Shown: positions 1-9,112, counted from the first letter of the stretch. The stretch: DNA of 48,190 nt from Candidatus Thorarchaeota archaeon (GCA_004524445.1 SDNP01000023.1:1-48190), one strand, 5' to 3'. Notes: generated from the letters alone by a model not told the origin. Translations and numbers: made by a program.

Positions 1-969
1 AGTTGGAGAGAGCAATTACTCACCGCTACCGAGTACGAGGACGTCTATGAGGCAGCTATCGAGATGCAGAGGATTTGGGTACATGCCTGTCCCAATATCA
101 TTGCGTACGAAAATACATTGCTGTCCGCATACCGAAACGATAAGTTCGAGGGCTTCGTCAACGATGTAAGCGACGGAGTTCCAGGCTACTGGACCAACTA
201 CCGTGTCCATTTGAAAGAAGAGCTTGGTGGTCCATTTGGCGACACCTTCCGCTGGAGTAATCCACTGGATATTGACTCGTTCAACACTATGGTCACCTCC
301 TCCGCCTACTCTATGAACATCCTGATGATGCTGTACGACAGCTTGATTACACAGGATGAAGAGGGTGAGGACGTGTTGTGGTTGGCGGAGTCATATGAGG
401 CTGAGACGCATGACGACAACCCTGCTGTTCCAGAAGGGTACACACGGTTCATATTTGACATCATTCAGAATGCAACCTGGACGGATGGAACCCCACTGAC
501 AGCTGAGGATATAGCATTCTCCCTCAACTACTTCAGGGATGCACCTGGCAATCCATATGGAACCGACCTGACTGAGATGACCGCTGCCTATGCTCCAACC
601 ACGTATCGTGTGATTGTTGAGTTCCGCACCGAGTCATTCTGGCACCTCCACACTGTGGGGTACAAGCCAATTCTTCCGAAGCACATCTTCGAGGATATCG
701 GTCTTGAAGGTTGGAACCTTTGGAATCCAATTCCGCCAGATGATGAGATGGTCACCTCTGGCCCCTATAATGTGTCAGACTATGTAGCTGGCGAGTTTGC
801 AGAACTCACTCGCTACGACAATTTCTTCTATGGTTTCGATTATGGAGAAGGTAATGGCGATGATAGCGACGTCTTTCCACAAGAACTACTTCTAGCGGTT
901 GTGGCTGGTGCTGTTGGTGCCGCGGTGGTCATCCTCGTTGGTGGCTATGTCCTGATGCGACAGAGATAG
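1..969 (+). CDS. Peptide-type ABC substrate-binding protein, C-terminal part (5' truncated by window)
   Basis: The frame is open from base 1, so the gene starts before the window. The product resembles solute-binding family 5 (DppA/OppA-like), which captures peptides or similar solutes outside the cell. After the end of a C-lobe (residues near EAAIEMQR) comes an N-lobe signature (DGTPLTAEDIAF, then KPILPKHIF and TSGPYNV). It ends in one hydrophobic helix followed by MRQR, a membrane anchor typical of archaeal binding proteins. The next gene is a close paralogue; a stretch of about 40 bases near 27-66 is almost identical to 1987-2037, so they look like a tandem duplication. No permease or ATPase gene is visible. 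A strong terminator follows. Confidence 0.88.
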   Translation, partial: SWREQLLTATEYEDVYEAAIEMQRIWVHACPNIIAYENTLLSAYRNDKFEGFVNDVSDGVPGYWTNYRVHLKEELGGPFGDTFRWSNPLDIDSFNTMVTSSAYSMNILMMLYDSLITQDEEGEDVLWLAESYEAETHDDNPAVPEGYTRFIFDIIQNATWTDGTPLTAEDIAFSLNYFRDAPGNPYGTDLTEMTAAYAPTTYRVIVEFRTESFWHLHTVGYKPILPKHIFEDIGLEGWNLWNPIPPDDEMVTSGPYNVSDYVAGEFAELTRYDNFFYGFDYGEGNGDDSDVFPQELLLAVVAGAVGAAVVILVGGYVLMRQR

Positions 970-979
970 AAACAGTTCA

Positions 980-1012
980 AGGGGACGCTTGTCCCCTATT
1001 TTTCTTATTTTC
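980..1012 (+). terminator. Intrinsic-type terminator after the first binding-protein gene
   Basis: A 7-bp perfect stem (AGGGGAC, 980-986, with GTCCCCT, 991-997) closes a 4-base loop and is followed by a T-rich run (ATTTTTCTTATTTTC). It lies just after the stop codon at 967-969. This suggests the two paralogous binding-protein genes are separate transcripts. Confidence 0.75.
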
Positions 1013-1120
1013 GTAGATTGAATAATCGGTTGTTCTTTTGTAAATGGATCAACACAAGAACATTTTTCATATGTCTAGCCTATTCAGTACCATGTTCTAA
1101 GAAGGCAGGATGGGACTTAG

Positions 1121-2929
1121 TTGTCAATCGGAATTCGGAATTGCTTCTATGCAATTCTTCTTTCTATGCTCCTTGCAGCAATCATGCCTTTTCCTGTGAC
1201 GTCACAAGGCGTGAATACTCATGCAGGTACCGGTGCCTTCGTGAATAAAATCCTCTACAATGTTATTGAAGGTGAGGACCAGCAAGTGCTTGCCTTACAG
1301 AACGATGAAATAGACCTAATTGGGGAGTTCGTTGACCATGCTTTCTATGACACACTCCAGCAAGCAGAAGGAATTGAAGCCGTCCAAACACCCAGAAACG
1401 GTTATGGATATATCACAATAAACTGTGAGAAGTACCCTCTCAATTTGACCGCGTTCAGGAGAGCCTTTGCTTTTGCACTAGACAAAGAAGCAATCTGTAC
1501 TGATGTTTGGGACGGATTCGCTGTTCCTCAGGATAGCTGTGTGCCGCAGGTCAATCCCTTTTCAATTGAGGGACAATTACCCTACACCTATTATGAGGCT
1601 GAAGTAGACATCGCCAATCATATTCTTGATGAAGAAGGATTCGAAATAGACCCTGAAACCGGATATCGAACTGCTCCAAATGGTACAGCTTTTCATATTG
1701 CCTTGGAGGTTGCGATGTCTTCCAGCACAGCCTATGAAACATGTCGTGTGGCTTCCAATGCTTTGGACGAGTTGAAAATCGAAAACTATGTTGGTTGGCC
1801 TTGGAATCCTTTCCCTCGACTGTACTTCCATGGGGACTATGACATGATGTTCCTAGGTTCTAGCTTCTCCACCTTTGATGTTGATTGGCTTGCCTACGAG
1901 TACTGGTCAGAATATGCTGATGAGCCATACTGGAACTTTCCAATGTTCCAGAACTCGACCTATGATGGTTGGAGAGATCAGCTCCTTCATGCTACCGAGT
2001 ATGAGGACGTCTACGAGGCAGCTATCGAGATGCAGAGAATTTTGGTCTATGAGAGCCCCATAATCATCTGCTATGAGAATACCTTGCTTTCTGCATATAG
2101 GGGGGATAGATTCAACAAATTTGTGCAGGATGTCAACCATGGAATTTCTTGTTACTGGACCAACTACCGTGCTCATCTGAAGGAGCCTGTCGATGGATTG
2201 TTTGGCGGAATACTCCGTTGGAGTACACCTCTGGCTATTGACTCGTTCAATATTATGGTCACCTCCTCTGCGCATTCTATGGACATTCTAAACATGCTAT
2301 ACGATAGCCTCATTATGCAAGATGAGAAAGGCGAGGACGTACTATGGTTAGCAGAGTCCTGTAGAGCTGAAACACATGATGATAATCCATCTGTGCCCGA
2401 TGGTCATACGCGGCTAACTTTCGATTTGGTTCAGAATGCGACCTGGACTGACGGTACTCCTCTAACGGCTGCAGATGTAGCGTTCTCGCTTAACTACTAT
2501 CGAGACGCTCCGGATAATCCGCTGGGCATGGATCTGACTTCGGTGAATGCAATCTATGCTCTAACCGACCATTCAGTTGCAGTCGAATTCCAAACAGAGT
2601 CATACTGGCATGTCCACACCGTCGGATACAAGCCCATCATTCCGAAGCACGTTTTCGAAGACATCGGTGTTGAGGATTGGAGCCATTGGAATCCGGAGCC
2701 CCCCGAGGATGAGATGGTAACCTCGGGTCCCTATAATGTTTCAAATTATGTGCCATGGGATCATACCGAGCTGACGTACAACCCGCATTTCTTCTACAGC
2801 TCTCGTCCTGAACCAACGACATCATATATCGCACCGGTAAGCAACTTGGAACTGTTTGTCACAGCCAGTGCTACAGTTGCTGGAATTATGCTGCTTGCAG
2901 CAATCTACCACCTAGAAAAGCCTGAATGA
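1121..2929 (+). CDS. Peptide-type ABC substrate-binding protein with permuted lobe order (602 aa)
   Basis: Secreted, membrane-anchored solute-binding protein of family 5. A TTG start at 1121, directly after an in-frame stop, gives a plausible signal peptide (FYAILLSMLLAAIMPF). The lobe order is the reverse of a standard DppA. First comes the part normally in the C-lobe (residues about 40-340: VLALQNDEIDLIG, then FRRAFAFALDKEAI). Then comes the part normally at the N-lobe (about 370-570: DGTPLTAADVAFSL, KPIIPKHVFEDIG, TSGPYNVSNY). A C-terminal hydrophobic helix (about 573-595) anchors it. I recall this layout from other archaeal peptide-binding proteins, so it is probably a genuine subfamily rather than an assembly error. 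The upstream paralogue shows the same order. Transporter partners are not in the window. Confidence 0.88.
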   Translation: MSIGIRNCFYAILLSMLLAAIMPFPVTSQGVNTHAGTGAFVNKILYNVIEGEDQQVLALQNDEIDLIGEFVDHAFYDTLQQAEGIEAVQTPRNGYGYITINCEKYPLNLTAFRRAFAFALDKEAICTDVWDGFAVPQDSCVPQVNPFSIEGQLPYTYYEAEVDIANHILDEEGFEIDPETGYRTAPNGTAFHIALEVAMSSSTAYETCRVASNALDELKIENYVGWPWNPFPRLYFHGDYDMMFLGSSFSTFDVDWLAYEYWSEYADEPYWNFPMFQNSTYDGWRDQLLHATEYEDVYEAAIEMQRILVYESPIIICYENTLLSAYRGDRFNKFVQDVNHGISCYWTNYRAHLKEPVDGLFGGILRWSTPLAIDSFNIMVTSSAHSMDILNMLYDSLIMQDEKGEDVLWLAESCRAETHDDNPSVPDGHTRLTFDLVQNATWTDGTPLTAADVAFSLNYYRDAPDNPLGMDLTSVNAIYALTDHSVAVEFQTESYWHVHTVGYKPIIPKHVFEDIGVEDWSHWNPEPPEDEMVTSGPYNVSNYVPWDHTELTYNPHFFYSSRPEPTTSYIAPVSNLELFVTASATVAGIMLLAAIYHLEKPE

Positions 2930-3068
2930 CGATATTCGCATATTTTCAATCTGAATAATTAATCTGCTATTAATTCAATCGGAGTAAATCTTGTCATCAG
3001 AAGGTAACACTAATACGCCACGATGAACGTACTGAATTGGCTGAACGCAGCAATGGAGCGATTGAAGA

Positions 3069-3566
3069 ATGGGAATAATGCGAACCGCAGCAGTAAAAGG
3101 ATTGATTCCACCAGGGAACAAAATAAGCGAACTGAGAGGTAACTTGACTAGACTGATGACTACAATGGCTTCTGTCCTAGAATCTCGTTTTGGGTCAGAA
3201 GGTTTAGACGCAATTTCAGAGATATTCAGGAGGCTTGGTGAAGAGGACGCCAAAGCTATGAAAGACCGCCTATCTCTTGGATCGAGTCTCAAAGATGCAA
3301 TCGATGGGTGGATTGTTGTTGGTAACGTTATGGGTGCAAAGATGGAGGCAAAATGGGACAGCGAGAAACGGGCAGAAACCCATCATCCGTATTGTCCTCA
3401 ATATGAATCATTCAAGGAAGGAGGAACCCTCTACTGTGAATCTATATGTCTGCCATACGTTGAAGCTGTAGCAAAAGGTATTGCCCCTGAAGTAGAGATG
3501 GAAGTTGTAAGGCCCGCCGATGATGATTCGACATGTGTTAAGGCTCTCGTCACTGACGACTCATGA
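3069..3566 (+). CDS. ATC-hydrolase-like protein (L-2-amino-thiazoline-4-carboxylate hydrolase family, PF14196-like)
   Basis: 165 residues. The C-terminal half carries a cysteine pattern seen in the ATC-hydrolase-like family: C109 in HHPYCPQY, then C123 and C127 in LYCESICLPY, and C156 near the end. The N-terminal half is helical. True ATC hydrolases open a thiazoline ring in bacterial cysteine synthesis, but most archaeal members are uncharacterised, so the substrate is unknown. A stop lies at 3063-3065, so ATG 3069 is the earliest start; ATG 3078 is also possible. The stop codon overlaps the next start (ATGA at 3563-3566), so it is probably cotranscribed with the alpha/beta hydrolase. Confidence 0.6.
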   Translation: MGIMRTAAVKGLIPPGNKISELRGNLTRLMTTMASVLESRFGSEGLDAISEIFRRLGEEDAKAMKDRLSLGSSLKDAIDGWIVVGNVMGAKMEAKWDSEKRAETHHPYCPQYESFKEGGTLYCESICLPYVEAVAKGIAPEVEMEVVRPADDDSTCVKALVTDDS

Positions 3567-4219
3567 TGTGTGTGACCCGAGTGGCTGAGACAGATATCGA
3601 ATTCAGTTCAAATGGTCATACACTAGTTGGAATGCTAAATACGCCATCCAGTGCTGTTTCCCATGCTGCATTGCTTCTACATCCCCATCCGCGCTTTGGG
3701 GGATCGATGGATAATCTAGTGGTCCGTGAACTTGAGCAGATTGCTATAGACTCAGGTATGGCAACTCTGCGCTTCAATTTCCGAGGTGCAACCAGTAATC
3801 CATTTAGTTTTGATGGCGTTTCAGGAGCTGTTGACGATGCGATGGCTGCATTGAACTACATGAAGAAAGAGCTTGGCACTGCAAATCTAGGACTTCTAGG
3901 TTATTCATTTGGGGCATCCGTTGGTCTAGGTGTTGCAGCTCAAGAAAGGCTTAGCTTTCTTGTTTGTCTAAGCGCCTCGTATGACATCTTCTTATCAACT
4001 GGTTTGAAATTGGATGCATTGTCAACAATAGATTGCCCCGTTCTGCTTTTCCACGGCATGGATGATACCGTAATATCCCCGCAGGATGCTGACCGATTTT
4101 CGTATGCCGTCGGGAGTAACTCTGAAGTCGTTCAAATTGCAGATGAAGGACATTTTTATCAAAACTCCATGAATCGGGTCAGAATTAGAATCAAAGATTT
4201 CCTGAGGGCGATTCTATGA
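3563..4219 (+). CDS. Alpha/beta hydrolase (COG2945-like)
   Basis: 218 residues, cytoplasmic. The HPHPRFGGS loop near residue 40 and the nucleophile elbow GYSFGA (Ser115) are typical of the dienelactone-hydrolase-like group. The acid residue is in HGMDD (about 167-168) and His197 is in EGHF. This makes a complete Ser-Asp-His triad. Such enzymes cleave small esters or related bonds; the substrate cannot be read from sequence. The ATGA overlap with the preceding gene implies translational coupling, so the pair may act on the same compound. Confidence 0.85.
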   Translation: MMCVTRVAETDIEFSSNGHTLVGMLNTPSSAVSHAALLLHPHPRFGGSMDNLVVRELEQIAIDSGMATLRFNFRGATSNPFSFDGVSGAVDDAMAALNYMKKELGTANLGLLGYSFGASVGLGVAAQERLSFLVCLSASYDIFLSTGLKLDALSTIDCPVLLFHGMDDTVISPQDADRFSYAVGSNSEVVQIADEGHFYQNSMNRVRIRIKDFLRAIL

Positions 4220-4307
4220 ATCGAATTTCAGGCCGAACAGAAATGCAAACCAACAAATGAGTAGGCTTAAGTGGATTATTCTTTTGGCGAAATCTGGGAT
4301 AACGAGT

Positions 4308-4982
4308 ATGTTGAAGGCTATCATCTTTGACCTTGATGGCACAATAACAAAATTGGAGCTACCACTTGAAGACATGCGTAGAGATACAAAGAACTACTAC
4401 ATAAGAAAGGGACTTCCCGCGAAATTGCTTGATGCCGCGGATGGAATATCGAGTTCTACGGAGAAAGCGAAGACCTACTTTGAGGAGAGTGGAATATCAT
4501 CTCAGGAGTGGAGTAGAATGGAGCGTGAAATAGATAAAATCCTATCTTCTCACGAAGGTGGCTCGGCCCAAGAAGTAACTCTGATGAAAGATTCTCTTGA
4601 AACAGTGAGCAAAATAAAGGAAATGGGTTTCAAGACGGCAATTCTTACGAACAACGGGAGGGCCGCTGTTGATATTATCGCGAAGCAGATTCCTTTGCAT
4701 AGATATTTTGATTTAATACATACTCGCCATGAGGTTCCTAATCCCAAACCATTCCCAGATGGCTTAAACAAAATATTGCGTGATCTCTCCGTGAAACCAG
4801 ACGAGTCGGTTTATGTGGGAGATGCCCTAATCGATGCTGTTGCTGCAAACAGGGCTCAAATAGAGTTCTGGGGAGTTACCACGGGCGAAACATCTGAAGG
4901 TGCTCTAAGAGAAGCCGGTGCAAGTGAGGTTTTTGACAGGTTATCAGGCATTATTGACCTGGCAAGAAAGCGGATGAATTAA
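4308..4982 (+). CDS. HAD-family phosphatase (phosphoglycolate-phosphatase-like)
   Basis: All four HAD motifs are present: DLDGT (nucleophile motif I near the N-terminus), LTNNGR (motif II), NPKPFPDG (motif III lysine) and GDALIDAVAA (motif IV acidic residues). The inserted helical cap after motif I fits a class I phosphatase of the Gph/PgmB group. The frame extends to an ATG at 4257. I prefer ATG 4308, because MLKAIIFDLDGT matches the usual family N-terminus and GGGAT lies about 10 bases upstream. Substrate unknown; small phosphorylated metabolites are likely. Confidence 0.88.
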   Translation: MLKAIIFDLDGTITKLELPLEDMRRDTKNYYIRKGLPAKLLDAADGISSSTEKAKTYFEESGISSQEWSRMEREIDKILSSHEGGSAQEVTLMKDSLETVSKIKEMGFKTAILTNNGRAAVDIIAKQIPLHRYFDLIHTRHEVPNPKPFPDGLNKILRDLSVKPDESVYVGDALIDAVAANRAQIEFWGVTTGETSEGALREAGASEVFDRLSGIIDLARKRMN

Positions 4983-5257
4983 CGAAACTGTTACGAAGAG
5001 TGTGTCCATTTGTTAAGACAATATCGGTTTTTTCTTCCTTTTCATGTTCCCTATGTCCAGATAAAGCGGCGAGCGAACCACTTTAGTTCCAATTTGACAG
5101 AATTGCATCTTCTGCCCATCTAGTGCCTAAATTCGGGCATCTAGAACACATATTCCGAACCGCATTATTCGATTCTATTATATACTATTCGATGCACTAT
5201 GGCAGTAGAAACCTTCCCTCGTCAGTGAAACACAGGAGCGTTTAGAGAATAAACACA
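4983..5257. promoter_or_regulatory. Intergenic region with TATA-like box for the following gene
   Basis: About 275 bases without a convincing ORF. The T-rich stretch near 5028-5045 may end the HAD transcript. An ATTATATACT element near 5177-5186 is placed to start transcription around 5210, upstream of the ATG at 5258. Confidence 0.4.
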
Positions 5258-5647
5258 ATGATGATAGATGAGGGTCTCTTATCAATTCTGAAGAGTGCAA
5301 ATGGAGCGTATTCCTGCAAGAGACCGCCTATACCCAAAAACTGGAATTCCGTTGACCGTCCTTATGTCGCTCTTCTGCTTCCCGGTGTAGATGAAAAAGA
5401 GGTCTTTAGATTTGTGCTCTCTCAACCACCCAGCGATTTCGGTGACCTTTCTGGTGAGCTCGAAACTGCAGATCTAGATACTCTCCCATCACTTTCCATT
5501 ATCGAGGTAAAGCATAATGGCCACGAGTACTCATACTACAGATTAGACCCAGATGGGTGGAAGAAAGTTGCAGAATCAAAGAGTCCGTTTATGGTCGAAG
5601 TGTTTTCTCATGGAACGCAGCCGATTATTCTGGGCGTAGGAAACTAG
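5258..5647 (+). CDS. Hypothetical protein (129 aa)
   Basis: I do not recognise this gene. The product is soluble, without a signal peptide or membrane helix, and contains alternating hydrophobic stretches suggesting an alpha/beta fold (RPYVALLLPGVDEKEVFRFV near residues 34-54 and PIILGVGN at the end). The frame is intact, a TATA-like box lies at 5177-5186, and codon use resembles its neighbours. It appears monocistronic, between a HAD gene and a convergent acetyltransferase. Confidence 0.6.
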   Translation: MMIDEGLLSILKSANGAYSCKRPPIPKNWNSVDRPYVALLLPGVDEKEVFRFVLSQPPSDFGDLSGELETADLDTLPSLSIIEVKHNGHEYSYYRLDPDGWKKVAESKSPFMVEVFSHGTQPIILGVGN

Positions 5648-5702
5648 ATTCAATATTCCCCTGGATTTTGAGCACGGCAAGTACCAAACTCATTCATAGC
5701 TT

Positions 5703-6131
5703 TCACAAAGTCTTGCCGAAATAGTATTTCTTGATGTTACTTGGATAGCCTTCAAACTTGCCAAACAACTCATAACCGAGCCCTCTGTAGAACTCGGGGG
5801 CCTGAAAGGAATAAGTGGAAGTCTGAGCGGATATACAGCCATGTTCCTTCGCAACCTTCTCTGCGTTTGCCACAAGTCGTCCTCCATTTCCTCGGTCCCG
5901 ATAGTCTTCAGCTATCCACAATACATCAATCATGAAGCTCTTGTATATCGCTCGTCCCCAGAGTGCTCCTTGGATTTCCCCATTATCATCCTTCAGAACA
6001 AGTTGTATACTTATGCCCGGATCCCTTGATAATCCATCACTTCGTTCCGCATTGAAATGCGAAAGATTCGAATGGATTTTTTCGATATCTTCATCTGATA
6101 GTTCATTTGACATTGTAAGATTAGGGGACAC
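5703..6131 (-). CDS. GNAT-family N-acetyltransferase
   Basis: 142 residues spanning one GNAT domain. The acetyl-CoA binding motif A appears as YRDRGNGGRLV following the beta-strand IDVLWIAEDY, and the C-terminal FYRGLGYELFG segment is the usual GNAT strand-helix signature. Such enzymes transfer acetyl groups to small amines or protein N-termini; the substrate is unknown. The GTG at 6131 has GAGGT six bases upstream; ATG 6113 is an alternative start. Confidence 0.88.
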   Translation of the reverse strand: MSPNLTMSNELSDEDIEKIHSNLSHFNAERSDGLSRDPGISIQLVLKDDNGEIQGALWGRAIYKSFMIDVLWIAEDYRDRGNGGRLVANAEKVAKEHGCISAQTSTYSFQAPEFYRGLGYELFGKFEGYPSNIKKYYFGKTL

Positions 6132-6660
6132 TCGATGACCTCACGTTAATTATGTGCTCGCGTCTGATTCAGACATGTAAATTTTCCCGCGTATCATAAC
6201 ATAACCTGTCAAATATGAGTATCCCCTCTGATTCTACTCTTCAACAGTACACGAGTCAGGTCCTTGTAAAGAGGAAATAGTTGAGATGTGAACCGCTTTC
6301 GTTGCGAGAAGCATTACTATTCCTGATTTCTCTAGTAAATCTCTTCTCAAACGAGATTATATTATATGTGGATTTGAACATAATATGAATCGAGAAGCTC
6401 GGGGGCCATCCTCTCATAGAGTGTCATTCTCTCTCCTCCTTCCAACGTTCTTTGGCCCCCGTCACGATTTTTCTGTTTCTTCCTAACGACCTTCTCTTGT
6501 TTTTGATCCTAATCCTGCTTCGTATTTGGTTCCTTTATGAAACCTATTTGAGATATGACGACTAAACTTATATGAAATAATATTAAATAATATGTTGTAC
6601 GAGCTCGCAGGAATCCGCTACAGTATCTCTCTCAGATTCATTAGTTGAAAGCACCGGCAA
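6132..6660. other. Long intergenic region (529 bases)
   Basis: No convincing protein-coding frame. It holds a candidate TATA-driven small RNA (described separately) and, near 6567-6595, AT-rich TATA-like sequence (CTTATATGAAATAATATT) that probably drives the membrane-protein gene at 6661. The first 100 bases contain the promoter and leader of the acetyltransferase on the minus strand. Confidence 0.5.
6388..6482 (+). ncRNA. Candidate structured small RNA
   Basis: A strong TATA-like element (GATTATATTATATGTG, 6355-6370) predicts a transcript start near 6390. Ten bases later begins a perfect 9-bp inverted repeat: CGGGGGCCA (6400-6408) pairs with TGGCCCCCG (6453-6461) across a 44-base pyrimidine-rich loop that could contain a short AGAG/CTCT inner stem. 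A T-rich tail (GATTTTTCTGTTTC) follows. There is no ORF. Alternatively it is only a terminator-like hairpin. I could not match it to tRNA, C/D or H/ACA patterns. Confidence 0.4.
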
Positions 6661-7098
6661 ATGCTTGAACCTGTGAGCTCCTACTCTCACTCCAAATTTC
6701 GTCTTGTTTTCCAGCAAATGTTAAAAGGAAGGCAAAGCTCTCGCAAACCAGAGGAATACGATTTGTCAGGTGCCAGGAAAGCCGTAGATAGTACCATTCG
6801 AAGAATTCTCGTTTACACCGCGGAGATCATAGCATCGATTATCCTGCTCATCATCATTTGTCTTCCACTAGCATTTGTGGTTCCCATGTGGATTCAGCAG
6901 GTGGTTTTTGGCACTCCTACAGCTCAATTGCTTGTCAATCCTATTGCTTGGTTCGGTCCGGTTGGTGCTGTGTTCATCACCTTGGGACTCGGCGGTGTAT
7001 CTTCTGTGGTCGGATATCTCTATGTCACAAGACTTCTCCTGACCGGGGACACGGTTTCGTCGGATTCCGATGCCATACTCTCTGATGAAGACGAATAG
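6661..7098 (+). CDS. Hypothetical two-helix membrane protein (145 aa)
   Basis: I do not recognise it. A basic N-terminal segment of about 45 residues precedes two hydrophobic helices (about residues 52-77, with IIASIILLIIICLPLAFVV, and about 90-122). The tail is short and acidic (SSDSDAILSDEDE). The charge pattern suggests both ends face the cytoplasm. AT-rich TATA-like sequence near 6567-6595 probably drives it as a single gene. Confidence 0.65.
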   Translation: MLEPVSSYSHSKFRLVFQQMLKGRQSSRKPEEYDLSGARKAVDSTIRRILVYTAEIIASIILLIIICLPLAFVVPMWIQQVVFGTPTAQLLVNPIAWFGPVGAVFITLGLGGVSSVVGYLYVTRLLLTGDTVSSDSDAILSDEDE

Positions 7099-7412
7099 AG
7101 AGACCTACGCTACAAGAAGATGAATAAGATAGAATCCCCCAAGGTCTCTCGTCTATCGGGGTTACCATTGGTTCAGCGTCATAATCCTGATTACATCTAG
7201 GTTTATCACTCCATCTCGCTACCAGAAATCGAAGCTTTAGAGCAGGAATGCAATCTCAATAGTTACTACTAATTTCCTGAAGCTAACCACCGGCCTTAGA
7301 TATGAGTTGCTGAATACATTCAGCTGAAGGCTAATCTACTGATAATGCATCTGATGAAGTTGCTCATGAAGTTAAGATACCAATCGGAATATCTTCAGAC
7401 GTTTTGACCTTC
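7099..7412. other. Intergenic region (314 bases), nothing recognised
   Basis: It separates a plus-strand gene from a minus-strand gene that points towards it. I found no ORF with a start and ribosome site. A TGATGA hexamer at 7362-7367 resembles a box C, but no matching box D is seen at a suitable distance. Confidence 0.4.
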
Positions 7413-8228
7413 TCAAGAGGCTCCGATTTTTTCCTTTAGTTTGGTTACAATCTCTTCAAACCTTTCTGCAGCGACCGCATCGGGTGCCTGAATAACAAAT
7501 GGGGTTCCCCTGTCACTAGCTGTTGTGACTCTGGGATCTAGAGGAAGTGATCCAAGATAGTCGACTTCATATCTCTCACTTGCCTCTTTAGCTGCCCCGC
7601 CACCAAAAATCTGATACGAACTTCCACATTCAGGACAGATGAACTCACTCATATTCTCGATGATTCCCAAGACCGGAACTCCCATCTTGTTCACCAGTTG
7701 TATTGCCCGTCTTGCGTCCTGAACCGCAACTTCCTGTGGAGTGGACACAATAACCACTCCGTCAATGTCGGGAATGGACTGAAGGATACTGAGAATCTCG
7801 TCACCAGTGCCTGGGGGCAGATCTGCTACCATCACGTCTAGTTTTCCCCACTCGACATCTGACAGAAACTGACTAATTGCTCTTGCAACTAGAGGGCCTC
7901 TCCAAGCAACTGCATCATCTTGGTTTCTGAGCAGAAAACCCATGCTCATGACCTTAACCCCAAGTGGGCCTTCAATTGGATGAATCTTGTTCTCTTCTGC
8001 TACAGGATGCTGTCCTTCTAATCCGAGCAGTTTCGGCACGTTGGGACCGTAGATATCAACATCGACTATGCCTGTAGATAATCCCTGTTTTGCGAACGAC
8101 ATGGCCAAGTTAGTGGCAACAGTTGTCTTGCCGACACCGCCTTTACCAGAGAGAACCACTATCTTGTGTTTCACATCTTTCATCGATTCTTTGATTTCTT
8201 CGGGAATTTCGAGCTTTGGCTGTGACAT
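7413..8228 (-). CDS. Mrp/NBP35 (ApbC)-family ATP-binding iron-sulfur carrier
   Basis: 271 residues, close to the family length. The deviant Walker A motif GKGGVGKT lies at residues 28-35, the switch region DVDIYGPNVP follows, and DLPPGTGDE sits near residue 136. C198 and C201 (FICPECG) form the CxxC that bridges a [4Fe-4S] cluster between two subunits. These P-loop NTPases carry or assemble Fe-S clusters for target proteins, here possibly AOR and the polyferredoxin. It lies 71 bases downstream of the IMPase-family gene on the same strand, so cotranscription is possible. Confidence 0.93.
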   Translation of the reverse strand: MSQPKLEIPEEIKESMKDVKHKIVVLSGKGGVGKTTVATNLAMSFAKQGLSTGIVDVDIYGPNVPKLLGLEGQHPVAEENKIHPIEGPLGVKVMSMGFLLRNQDDAVAWRGPLVARAISQFLSDVEWGKLDVMVADLPPGTGDEILSILQSIPDIDGVVIVSTPQEVAVQDARRAIQLVNKMGVPVLGIIENMSEFICPECGSSYQIFGGGAAKEASERYEVDYLGSLPLDPRVTTASDRGTPFVIQAPDAVAAERFEEIVTKLKEKIGAS

Positions 8229-8299
8229 GAATGCAACCTCTATTTTTGAGAAATTTAGATGAGTTATAAAATGTTAGATGCGACTAAGTTTTAGAACAA

Positions 8300-9112
8300 T
8301 CACTCAAGACGAAACCCTTTGAGAATGGTTTCTGCTAATTCCCTTGTATTTGCAGCTATGAAACTCATTCTATGGTCCAGATTCAGTGGAATTTCGAAGG
8401 GATAACCGGATTCATCAATTACAATTCCTCCTGCCTCTATAACCATATGTGTTCCAGACACATGCACTACAGGAAGTATATTGCGCATATCAACCATGGC
8501 ATCAAGTTTTCCTGCAGCTGTCCAGCAGAGGTCGAGAAGATTGGCTCCTGTTCTTCTCATATCATACACCTGCTGTAATGCTCCTAATGAGGCTGGTCCA
8601 AAATCCGATTTCAAAGCCTTCTTTGTGTCATAAGAAATAATGACCCTCTCAGATAATTTTCTTGATGAGGGCTGTATTGATTTGTTATTTAATTTGGCTC
8701 CTTCTCCCGCAATTGCTAGGTATTCTTCTTCACTGAAGATTGACGTGATCACACTGATTTCAACGTCAGAGGACGTCACTTCATTGTCAAATGGTGCTAT
8801 ACTTATTCCAACTGCGCAAAGAGGAATCCCCCTCGATAAATTGGTTGAACCATCAATAGGGTCAATCACCGCTACATATTCCGGATTTTCTGAAATATCG
8901 ATCTCTCCGACTTCCTCTGTCAAAACGGTGAAATCGTATTTTGAGTTTCGAAGCACCTCAATGATACTGTCCTCTGCTTGCTTATCAAGAAGTAGAGTTG
9001 CATCGCCAAAAGGGTTCTCTCCACCAGTCAGCTCAGCTGCGTCTTCCAGATTATCAAGTACGAGTTTCTTTGCTTTCCGTGCAGCTTTTTGGGCAATACT
9101 AAGTAAGGACAT
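8300..9112 (-). CDS. Inositol monophosphatase / fructose-1,6-bisphosphatase family phosphatase
   Basis: 270 residues. The metal-binding signature DPIDGSTNL (D84, D87) and the upstream LTEEVGE acidic pair (about 66-67) define the IMPase superfamily. A C-terminal glycine-rich segment (VIEAGGIVIDESG) completes the fold. Archaeal members often accept both inositol-1-phosphate and fructose-1,6-bisphosphate, so the enzyme may serve gluconeogenesis or inositol-lipid synthesis; the sequence alone does not decide. It is transcribed away from the ESCRT-III gene. Confidence 0.9.
   Translation of the reverse strand: MSLLSIAQKAARKAKKLVLDNLEDAAELTGGENPFGDATLLLDKQAEDSIIEVLRNSKYDFTVLTEEVGEIDISENPEYVAVIDPIDGSTNLSRGIPLCAVGISIAPFDNEVTSSDVEISVITSIFSEEEYLAIAGEGAKLNNKSIQPSSRKLSERVIISYDTKKALKSDFGPASLGALQQVYDMRRTGANLLDLCWTAAGKLDAMVDMRNILPVVHVSGTHMVIEAGGIVIDESGYPFEIPLNLDHRMSFIAANTRELAETILKGFRLE

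Noticed and set aside
1018..1248. 76-aa ORF starting before the second binding-protein gene
   Set aside because: It overlaps the signal-peptide region of the binding protein in another frame and shows no protein-like composition.
7355..7400. Possible C/D-box small RNA around TGATGA at 7362
   Set aside because: The preceding base does not fit box C and no box D (CTGA) lies at a suitable distance.
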